Origin: Streptomyces sp. CB02980
Lineage (GTDB): Bacteria; Actinomycetota; Actinomycetes; Streptomycetales; Streptomycetaceae
Direction: 5' to 3'
DNA: 64,000 nt
Assembly: GCF_014451325.2 (NCBI RefSeq)
Contig: NZ_JACSCH020000004.1
Coordinates: forward strand, 340,392 to 404,391
The notes under the pieces were generated by a model. That model saw only the letters and a program-made list of their open reading frames with translations, was not told where the DNA came from and made no database searches. Shown here piece by piece: positions 26,516 to 32,907 of the stretch; the stretch's first letter is position 1; each line of letters starts with the position of its first letter. The translations under genes were made by a program, and so were the position numbers.

Positions 26516-26626
26516 CCGGGCAGCGAGGAACAGGGCCGCGACCGAGGGCTTCACCGCGTCGTGGGCGCCGGTCCCGCTCTCCGGCGCGGCCCACCAGGAG
26601 ACCGCGAACCCGCGCATGTCTGCCAT
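26492..26626 (-). CDS. Predicted 44-aa small protein, leaderless
   Basis: On the minus strand an ATG at 26624-26626 opens 44 codons (start MADMRGFAVSWWAAPESG, end ARYPSAHGS) to a TGA at 26492. Support: 42 of 44 third positions are G or C, the amino acid composition is protein-like with paired tryptophans, and a TACGGT box (reverse complement of 26634-26639) lies 7 nt upstream, the leaderless arrangement seen at other genes here. It is divergent from the dehydrogenase gene, which has the same promoter form. No family recognised, no signal peptide. Its 3' end runs into 30-bp repeats. Confidence 0.5.
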   Translation of the reverse strand: MADMRGFAVSWWAAPESGTGAHDAVKPSVAALFLAARYPSAHGS

Positions 26627-26712
26627 GCCCGGCACCGTACCGGCGGGGGAGGGACGCGCGTCACACGGGTGCGTGGTTCCGTGGCCTGCCCGTGGCCGCC
26701 TAGGGTCGGGCC

Positions 26713-27678
26713 ATGTTCGCTGCCTACGCTGCCCGAATCGACCGCGACCAGCCCCTGAACGGCCTCGAATTGGGTGAACGTCCCGAACCCGAGGTACGGC
26801 CGGGGTGGACCACCGTCACCGTCAAGGCCGCCTCGCTCAACCACCACGACCTGTGGTCGCTGCGCGGGGTCGGGCTGTCCGAGGAGAAGCTGCCGATGAT
26901 CCTCGGCTGCGACGCCGCCGGGATCGACGAGGACGGCAACGAGGTCGTCCTGCACTCCGTGATCGGCCAGACCGGCCACGGCGTCGGACCCGACGAGCCC
27001 CGGTCCATCCTCACCGAGCGCTACCAGGGCACCTTCGCCGAGCGGGTGACCGTGCCCCGCTGGAACGTGCTGCCCAAGCCGAAGGAGCTCTCCTTCGAGG
27101 AGGCCGCCTGTCTGCCCACCGCCTGGCTGACCGCCTACCGCATGCTCTTCACCAACGCCGGCGTACGGCCCGGGGACTCGGTGCTCGTGCAGGGCGCCGG
27201 CGGCGGTGTCGCCACCGCCGCGATCGCCCTCGGCAAGGCCGCCGGCCTGCGGGTCTTCGCCACCAGCCGCGACGAGGAGAAGCGGAAGCGGGCCGTCGAG
27301 CTCGGCGCCGTCGAGGCGTTCGAGCCGGGCGCGCGGCTCCCGCAGCGGGTCGACGCGGTCATCGAGACCGTCGGCGCCGCCACCTGGTCCCACTCCGTCA
27401 AGTCGCTGCGGCCCGGCGGCACGCTCGTCATCTCGGGCGCCACGAGCGGCGACCGGCCCGCACACGCCGAGCTGACCCGGATCTTCTTCCTGGAGCTGAA
27501 GGTCGTCGGCTCGACCATGGGCTCCAAGGACGAGCTGGAGGACCTGCTGTCCTTCTGCGCGGCGACGGGGATCCGCCCGGTCGTCGACGAGGTCCTGCCG
27601 CTGGACCGGGCGCGGGAGGGCTTCGAGCGGCTGGCCGCCGGCGAACTCTTCGGAAAGATCGTCTTGAAGACCTCGTGA
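26713..27678 (+). CDS. Zinc-binding-type alcohol dehydrogenase/quinone reductase family protein
   Basis: A 321-aa MDR-superfamily protein. The GroES-like domain contains SLNHHDLWSLRGVG and LGCDAAGIDEDGNEV. The Rossmann domain begins VLVQGAGGGVATAAIALGKA, with the NADPH-pocket segment FATSRDEEKRKRAVELGA. The usual structural-zinc cysteine cluster is absent, so it may be a zinc-independent oxidoreductase. TAGGGT at 26701-26706 is 6 nt before the ATG (predicted leaderless). Confidence 0.88.
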   Translation: MFAAYAARIDRDQPLNGLELGERPEPEVRPGWTTVTVKAASLNHHDLWSLRGVGLSEEKLPMILGCDAAGIDEDGNEVVLHSVIGQTGHGVGPDEPRSILTERYQGTFAERVTVPRWNVLPKPKELSFEEAACLPTAWLTAYRMLFTNAGVRPGDSVLVQGAGGGVATAAIALGKAAGLRVFATSRDEEKRKRAVELGAVEAFEPGARLPQRVDAVIETVGAATWSHSVKSLRPGGTLVISGATSGDRPAHAELTRIFFLELKVVGSTMGSKDELEDLLSFCAATGIRPVVDEVLPLDRAREGFERLAAGELFGKIVLKTS

Positions 27679-27768
27679 CGACCTCTTGATGACTCGTCGG
27701 TAGGACTGATGGGATCTCCGGCACGTGAAACGTGAACAACGCTCACTTCGTCGGGCCGGAGGTCTACC

Positions 27769-29175
27769 TTGTCGCGAACCACCCACGCGTGGCGAACCAC
27801 CCTTGTCACGGGCGCCCTCGCCGCCGCACTGATCGCCCCCACCGTCCCTGCCGTTGCCGCGGCCGACCGCCGAGAGGTTGGCGGGGACGCGATACCCGCC
27901 CTCACCGACGAGCGCGGCCGCGTCCTCACCCTGCGCGGCTGGAACGTCGGGGACAAGGCGCACAGCGGTGACGCCGCCCTCTCCGGCGTCACTGAGAAGC
28001 ACTTCCGCGAGATGCGGGCCAAGGGCTTCAACTTCGCCCGGGTCCTTGTCTTCTGGGACGACCTGGAGCCCCGGCCCGGTCAGTACAGCCAGTCCTATCT
28101 GCGGAAGATCGAACGGATCCTGGACTGGGCCGAGAGGCACGACGTCAAGGTCCTCATCGACGCGCACCAGGACGTCTTCGGGCCCGCCTTCGGTCATCGT
28201 GGCGTGCCCGCCTGGGCGACCAGGACCGACGGACTGCCGTTCACGCCGCACCCCGACGACTGGTTCTCCGAGTACTTCGAGCCCGCCGTGCAGCGCGCCT
28301 TCACCCACCTGTACGAGGACGCGGACCTGCGGCGCGCCCAGGCCCGGATGTGGCGGGTGCTCGCCGATCGCTTCGAGGACCACCCGGCCGTGCTCGGCTA
28401 CGACCCGATCAACGAGCCGATGGGCGAGCTGCGCGAGGGCGAGGACCTGGCGACCGCCGCCCGGCGCATCGAGCGGGAGCAGATCACCCCGATGTACAAC
28501 CGCGTCGCGGACGCGATCCGTTCGGTCGACAAGGACAACTGGATCTTCGTCGAGCCGACTCCCATCGTGGGCGAGGGCGTGCCCACGGGGCTCGGCCGGA
28601 TCGACGACCCGAAGATCGTCTACGCCCCGCACTTCTACAACGGCGCGATGGAGGCCGGTGGGGACTACGACCCGGGAGCCCGCTGGATCGAGAACTACGA
28701 GCAGGCCGTCACCCTGTACCCGAAGGAGTACAAGGTCCCCGTGGTGGTGGGCGAGTGGGGACCGCTCAACAACTCCCAGCCGAACATGAACCGCTTCTAC
28801 CGGGAGGCCATGGCTTCGCTCGGCCGCTACAGCTCCGGCTGGGCGGGATGGGAGTGGTGTTACGGCGGCGGCTACTGCGCCGTGGACGGCACGGGGGCGT
28901 TCCGTACGAACAAGGAGCTGACCGCCGAGCCGTACGCGGAGGCGGTCGCGGGCACGGTGCGCTCCGCCGCCTACGACCCGGGGGCCGGGGTCTACCGCCT
29001 CTCGTACGACTCCGCGGGGCGCCGCGGCTCCCGGGTCACCGAGCTCGCCCTGCCGCCCGGCGACTGGCGGGTGACGGCCCGGGGCGGGGCGCTGGTGCTC
29101 CGCCCGACCCCCGGCCGGGCCCTGGTCCTCGCGGTCCCGGGCGCCCGGGTGACGGTGACCGTCACCCGGCGCTGA
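27769..29175 (+). CDS. Secreted GH5 endoglycoceramidase-like glycosidase
   Basis: A 468-aa exported protein. The signal peptide runs through AALIAPTVPAVAAA (about residues 1-32). The GH5 barrel follows (LRGWNVGDKAH, FNFARVLVFWDDLEP, VLIDAHQDVFG), with acid/base Glu216 in PINEP and nucleophile Glu329 in VVVGEWGP. A C-terminal beta-sandwich (about 390-468) ends the protein. Family knowledge: the motif set matches endoglycosylceramidases, which release the glycan from glycosphingolipids or steryl-glucoside relatives. The TTG start is supported by GGAGGT 5 nt upstream. Confidence 0.88.
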   Translation: MSRTTHAWRTTLVTGALAAALIAPTVPAVAAADRREVGGDAIPALTDERGRVLTLRGWNVGDKAHSGDAALSGVTEKHFREMRAKGFNFARVLVFWDDLEPRPGQYSQSYLRKIERILDWAERHDVKVLIDAHQDVFGPAFGHRGVPAWATRTDGLPFTPHPDDWFSEYFEPAVQRAFTHLYEDADLRRAQARMWRVLADRFEDHPAVLGYDPINEPMGELREGEDLATAARRIEREQITPMYNRVADAIRSVDKDNWIFVEPTPIVGEGVPTGLGRIDDPKIVYAPHFYNGAMEAGGDYDPGARWIENYEQAVTLYPKEYKVPVVVGEWGPLNNSQPNMNRFYREAMASLGRYSSGWAGWEWCYGGGYCAVDGTGAFRTNKELTAEPYAEAVAGTVRSAAYDPGAGVYRLSYDSAGRRGSRVTELALPPGDWRVTARGGALVLRPTPGRALVLAVPGARVTVTVTRR

Positions 29176-29218
29176 GACCCTGCCGGGAGGCTGGGGTCAG
29201 ACGCTCGGCCGGGACGTC

Positions 29219-29395
29219 GTGACTCCGGCGGTCACGCTCTCGGCCTGGGATCTCGTGACTCCGGCGGTCGCGCTCTCGGCCTGGGATCTCGTGACTCCGG
29301 CGGTCACGCTCTCGACCCGGACCTCGCGACCCCGGCGGTCACGCTCTCGACCCGGACGGCGTGACCCCGGCGGTCACGTTCTCGGCCGGGACCGC
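29219..29395. repeat. Five 35-36-bp tandem repeats, each containing a palindrome
   Basis: Units start at 29219, 29255, 29291, 29326 and 29361. Each begins with a dyad of the form GTGACTCCGGCGGTCAC (GTGAC with GTCAC) followed by GCTCTCGGCCTGGG or GCTCTCGACCCGG. They fill the gap between convergent genes and extend into the 3' end of the PadR gene. They could act as a multi-hairpin terminator or as a protein-binding array. Confidence 0.85.
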
Positions 29396-30273
29396 AGCAG
29401 GCCCGTGATCCGGATCGCCGCCTTCGACAGCTGGTCGCGGGTCTCGGCCAGCTGCTCCTGGCTCACCCCGTGGTCGCGGGCCGCGTCCCTGATCTCGTCG
29501 CGGAAGCGGTCGAGGAGCCGGTCCAGGTCGCGGGCCGGGTCGCCCGAGCCCTCCGTGTCCCGCGCCCACTCCGGCACCTCGCCGGCCGGGGCCGCCGCGA
29601 ACGGCGGTTCCTGGCCTGCGGCCTTGGGGTGGGTCGTGCCCGCCACGAGGCCGCCGAGCTGGGCCGTGATGTCCGAGAGGCCCTCCCAGACCCCCTTGGG
29701 CCAGTCGCCGCGCGAGAAACGGTCCTGGACCTCCTCCTGCACCTGCTGGGCGATCCGCTGGAACTCCTTCGCCTGATGGCGGGCGGACTTCGCCTCGGCG
29801 CGGGCCTGGCGGGCCTGCTCCTTCCACTCCTGCCCGACCCGGCGCAGCTCCTCCTTGGCCTCGGTGAACGAGGAGGACTCCGCCGCACGGGTCCGGCCCG
29901 CCGCCGCGCGCATCTCGCTGCGCACCCGGCCCGCCGCACCGCGCACGTCGTCGCGGATCTCCGCCGCGAGCTCCGACACCGACTCGCGGATCTCCCGCTC
30001 CAGGTCGTCCAGTTCGGCGCCGCGCCCGGCCAGTTCGGCACGGCCGGCGTCGGTGATCGAGTAGACCTTGCGGCCGCCCTCGCTGGCGTGGGTGACGAGG
30101 CCCTCGGCCTCCAGCTTGGCCAGGCGCGGGTAGACCGTGCCGGCCGAGGGTGCGTACAGGCCCTGGAAGCGCTCCTCCAGAAGGCGGATCACCTCGTAGC
30201 CGTGGCGGGGCGCCTCGTCGAGCAGCTTCAGCAGATAGAGACGCAGGCGGCCGTGCGCGAAGACGGGCGGCAT
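29374..30273 (-). CDS. PadR family regulator with long helical C-terminal extension
   Basis: A 299-aa protein. Residues 1-85 are a PadR winged helix (LRLYLLKLLDEAPRHGYEVI, GTVYPRLAKLEAEGLV). The remaining 200 residues are highly charged, Ala/Glu/Arg-rich predicted coiled coil, then a flexible Gly/Pro linker and a final helical segment. Typical PadR proteins are 110-180 aa, so the extension is notable. Its ATG lies 1 nt after the stop of the DUF4097 gene, so the two are cotranscribed. The operator at 31181-31208 upstream suggests autoregulation. Confidence 0.85.
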   Translation of the reverse strand: MPPVFAHGRLRLYLLKLLDEAPRHGYEVIRLLEERFQGLYAPSAGTVYPRLAKLEAEGLVTHASEGGRKVYSITDAGRAELAGRGAELDDLEREIRESVSELAAEIRDDVRGAAGRVRSEMRAAAGRTRAAESSSFTEAKEELRRVGQEWKEQARQARAEAKSARHQAKEFQRIAQQVQEEVQDRFSRGDWPKGVWEGLSDITAQLGGLVAGTTHPKAAGQEPPFAAAPAGEVPEWARDTEGSGDPARDLDRLLDRFRDEIRDAARDHGVSQEQLAETRDQLSKAAIRITGLLRSRPRT

Positions 30274-30274
30274 G

Positions 30275-31150
30275 TCAGAGCACCTTTCCGGTCGCGGAGG
30301 GGGTGGGGGAGGGGGTGGAGCCGCCGTCCTCTTCGGACTCGGGACGGCGGAGCAGCGCGATGGAGCCGGAGACGGTGGTCGCCTTGAGGGTGCCGCGCCC
30401 CGAACCGAGGGTGCCGGTGACGGATTTGGTGCCCCACTGCCCGGCCACGCGCAGGTCCTCGAAGGCGTTCGACACGGAGCCCGTCGTCGTGTTGGCCTCG
30501 ACGCGGGCGTCGGCCGGGTGGGGGAGGCGGATGGCGACCTCGCCGGAGAGGCTGGAGAGCCGGATGTCGGCGGGCGGCCCGTCGAGCTCGGCCGGGTCGA
30601 GGTCGATGACCATGTCGCCGCTGACGGTCTCGGCCCGCACGGAGGCGCCCGCGCCCTCGATCACCGTCACGTCGCCGGTCACCGAGTTGATCCGGAGCGC
30701 GCCCGTGACCGACTGGGCCTCCAGATTGCCCGAGACGCTCTCGGCGCGGACCGGGCCGGAGAGCCGGAGGAGGGTGGTGTCGCCGGAGACGCCGCGCACC
30801 TCCGTACGCCCCGTGATGCCGGTGACGACGGCCTCGGCGCCGACCACGGTCACCTCGACGTCGACGCCCGCGGGGACGGCTACGGAGACGACGGCCCGGC
30901 GCCGGAACTCCTTGCGGTCGAGCCACTTGAGGGCGCTCTTCCACTGGAGGTCCTCGTAGCCCACGGTCAGGGTGGAGCCGTCCTGGGACACGAGCAGCGG
31001 CGGGCCCTCGACCTCGGAGACCTCCACGCGGGCGGAACTCTCGTCCGTCCCCACCACGTTCACCGTGCCGTTGACGATGCGGACCTGCAGTCGGGTCACG
31101 GGGTCGGCAGGGGCCAGCTTCGTCGGCTCGGTGACGGACCACTCTGTCAT
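30275..31150 (-). CDS. DUF4097 beta-helix adhesin-like protein
   Basis: A 291-aa protein made of repeating short beta strands with the pattern V-x-G-x-V/T (VSGDTTLLRLSGPVRAESVS, VTGDVTVIEGAG, VSGDMVIDLDP, VSGSIALLRRP), the DUF4097 fold. No signal peptide or membrane helix is seen, so it is probably cytosolic. Family knowledge: DUF4097 proteins are often cotranscribed with PadR regulators; their role is unknown. The ATG at 31148-31150 has GGGAGGTC upstream. Confidence 0.85.
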   Translation of the reverse strand: MTEWSVTEPTKLAPADPVTRLQVRIVNGTVNVVGTDESSARVEVSEVEGPPLLVSQDGSTLTVGYEDLQWKSALKWLDRKEFRRRAVVSVAVPAGVDVEVTVVGAEAVVTGITGRTEVRGVSGDTTLLRLSGPVRAESVSGNLEAQSVTGALRINSVTGDVTVIEGAGASVRAETVSGDMVIDLDPAELDGPPADIRLSSLSGEVAIRLPHPADARVEANTTTGSVSNAFEDLRVAGQWGTKSVTGTLGSGRGTLKATTVSGSIALLRRPESEEDGGSTPSPTPSATGKVL

Positions 31151-31300
31151 GGTGCTGACCTCCCGTTTCGGCAACGCAACATATCGTGTTTCTCGATAGA
31201 CACGATATATCGCGGTGAAGGGAAGTCAACCCTGACTCTCCCCTGACAGGGTGGGGGCAATTGCCTCCGTACACGGACAAATTGGCCTAGCGTGGGGTCC
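31151..31300. promoter_or_regulatory. PadR operator and divergent promoters
   Basis: A perfect 9-bp inverted repeat (ATATCGTGT at 31181-31189, ACACGATAT at 31200-31208, 10-nt spacer) contains nested TATCG/CGATA half-sites and the overlapping palindrome CGATATATCG. This AT-rich dyad is typical of PadR targets and lies about 30-60 nt before the DUF4097 start. A TAGCGT box at 31288-31293 is 7 nt before the ATG at 31301 of the divergent gene. Confidence 0.65.
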
Positions 31301-32116
31301 ATGAACGCGACATCCGGACCGAATCCCGTCGGGGCGCTGCTCCTCTGCCGTGCCGATCCCCCGGCGGTCCGGCCACCCGCCCAGCTGCTCCGCGAGCACC
31401 TGCTGCTCGCTCCCGCGGGCGACGACTGGAGCGTGCTCGTACCGGAGGGGAAGCCCTGGCTCCACGGCGGGGAGCCGGTCGAACAGGTCGTCACCGGCTG
31501 GGCCACCGCACTCGCCGTCTCGGCCGCCGGCTGGCCCGTCGTCGCGTTCTGGTGGGACCGCGACCGGGCCGGTCTCACGCTCGCCGCAGGCTTCCGCCGC
31601 ACGGTCGGCTACACCTGGCTCGCGGACGGCACCCCCGTCGGCGAGGACGAGGCCATGCGCACCTTCGCCGCCCGGCTCGCGCTCGACCCCGTCCTGGACG
31701 TCCAGGCCCTGGGACCGCTCACCCAGCCCGATCCGGAGGCCGACGCCCACAGCCGGCTGCTCGGCGTCGTCGCCGTCCTCGGCCGCGTCGGGCTCGCCCT
31801 GCCGACCGGGCTCCACCCCGGCGAGAGCGCCGACCGGCTCCGCTCCGTGGCCCTGGCCCAGGGTGCCGAGCAGCTCGAATGGTCGGGCTGGAGGGACGCC
31901 GTACGCGCCGAACTCGACGTGGTGGAGGGCGGTCCCCTCGGCCCGTACCTGCGCGGCCCCAAGGCGCGCGTACTGGGCGGGGCCCAGCTCGCCGCGGGAG
32001 TGCCGCTGCTGGTCTGGGGCCTCGGCCGGCGCAGTGGCGGCTGGGCGACGGCCGGGGCGCTGCTCGTCGCCCACGGCGCGCTCGGCCTCGTCTACGACCG
32101 ACTGCGGGAGGGGTGA
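31301..32116 (+). CDS. Conserved hypothetical protein with two C-terminal membrane helices
   Basis: A 271-aa protein of no recognised family. The first 220 residues are soluble (LLREHLLLAPAGDDWSVLVP; VVAFWWDRDRAGLTLAAGFR), and two hydrophobic helices lie at about 228-243 and 248-264, so it is probably membrane-anchored with a cytosolic head. The ATG at 31301 has a leaderless-type -10 box. The last codons lie inside a 58-bp perfect palindrome that serves as terminator. Confidence 0.7.
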   Translation: MNATSGPNPVGALLLCRADPPAVRPPAQLLREHLLLAPAGDDWSVLVPEGKPWLHGGEPVEQVVTGWATALAVSAAGWPVVAFWWDRDRAGLTLAAGFRRTVGYTWLADGTPVGEDEAMRTFAARLALDPVLDVQALGPLTQPDPEADAHSRLLGVVAVLGRVGLALPTGLHPGESADRLRSVALAQGAEQLEWSGWRDAVRAELDVVEGGPLGPYLRGPKARVLGGAQLAAGVPLLVWGLGRRSGGWATAGALLVAHGALGLVYDRLREG

Positions 32117-32152
32117 CCCCGCGCGCGGGGTCACCCCTCCCGCAGTCGGTCG
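32095..32152. terminator. 58-bp perfect palindrome overlapping the CDS end
   Basis: Every base from 32095 to 32123 pairs with its mirror in 32124-32152 (checked pair by pair), giving 29-bp arms without a spacer. The left arm covers the last seven codons and the stop of the gene ending at 32116. It separates convergent genes and would terminate in both directions. Confidence 0.92.
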
Positions 32153-32174
32153 CGGCCGTTCCTGCGAGCGGGCC

Positions 32175-32360
32175 CTACTCGTCCTCGTCGTCCTCGTCGT
32201 CCAGACGGGCCAGCCAGGTCGCGAGGCGCTCGACCGGCACCTCGAAGTCGGGATTGAGATCGACGAACGTCCGCAGCTGCTCGGCGAGCCACTCGAAGGT
32301 GACCTCCTCCTCGCCGCGCCGCTTCTCCAGTTCCTCGATGCCACGGTCGGTGAAGTACAT
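32175..32360 (-). CDS. DUF6104 family small acidic protein
   Basis: A 61-aa protein (MYFTDRGIEELEKRRGEEEV...), strongly acidic at the end (DDEDDEDE). It is highly conserved among streptomycetes from memory and placed in DUF6104; function unknown. The ATG at 32358-32360 was chosen over an upstream ATG because TATCCT (reverse complement of 32367-32372) lies 6 nt upstream, the leaderless pattern. Confidence 0.8.
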   Translation of the reverse strand: MYFTDRGIEELEKRRGEEEVTFEWLAEQLRTFVDLNPDFEVPVERLATWLARLDDEDDEDE

Positions 32361-32454
32361 GCGTTCAGGATAGGCCGAACACCTCACGTCCCCTGTCGCC
32401 CGTCAGTCCCACCGACTAGCCTTCCTCATCATCGTTTCGGGGAGCGGGGGCGCT

Positions 32455-32907
32455 GTGACGCACGGGATCGCGCGTATTCGGCTGGACGACGGCACGCCCG
32501 TGTGGGCCCGGGTCAGTGACGTGCAGGAACTCGGCAGGGGCGGTGGGTTCCAGGACACCGGCGTCAAGGACCGGGTGGTCTCGATGGCCGGCGGACTCAC
32601 GGACGTGGTGCGCGGGGTGGTCGGCTCGCTGCGGGCCGGGCTCGACCCGCAGGGGTCCGTGGAGGTAGCCGTCAGCTTCGGCATCGAACTGTCGGCGCAG
32701 TCCGGCAAGGTGATCGGAGTCCTCGCCGACGGCTCGGGCAAGGCCTCCGTGAACGTCTCCCTGACCTGGACCGAACCGGGCCGGGCCGCCGGGGCCGACG
32801 CCGGTCCCGCGCCGGACTCCGCCGCGGATCCCGCGGCCGTTCCCGCACCCCGGCCGCCCGCACCCGACCCCTCGACACCGGACCCGGCGGCCGATGAGCC
32901 CGCATGA
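32455..32907 (+). CDS. Trypsin-co-occurring domain (Trypco1/CU044_2847-type) protein
   Basis: A 150-aa protein. Residues 1-105 form the beta-rich Trypco1-like domain (ARIRLDDGTPVWARVSD, VEVAVSFGIELSAQSGKVIG, ASVNVSLTW). The last 45 residues are a Pro/Ala/Asp disordered tail. Family knowledge: such domains occur next to trypsin-like peptidases in actinobacterial conflict systems and are thought to be substrates or adaptors. The GTG at 32455 follows GGGGAGCGGGGG, and a TAGCCT box lies at 32417-32422. Its stop overlaps the start of the trypsin-VMAP gene (ATGA), making it first in a seven-gene run. Confidence 0.8.
   Translation: MTHGIARIRLDDGTPVWARVSDVQELGRGGGFQDTGVKDRVVSMAGGLTDVVRGVVGSLRAGLDPQGSVEVAVSFGIELSAQSGKVIGVLADGSGKASVNVSLTWTEPGRAAGADAGPAPDSAADPAAVPAPRPPAPDPSTPDPAADEPA

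Noticed and set aside
26085..26594. Minus-strand 169-codon frame across the malic enzyme end
   Set aside because: Arg/Pro-rich shadow that conflicts with the terminator at 26347-26380; a different minus-strand frame (26492-26626) is better supported.
29219..29395. CRISPR array
   Set aside because: Units are directly adjacent with no unique spacers and no cas genes nearby.
29219..29776. Plus-strand frame starting in the 36-bp repeats (TPAVTLSAWDLV repeats)
   Set aside because: The 12-residue periodicity only reflects the DNA repeat and the rest is antisense to the PadR gene; no ribosome site.
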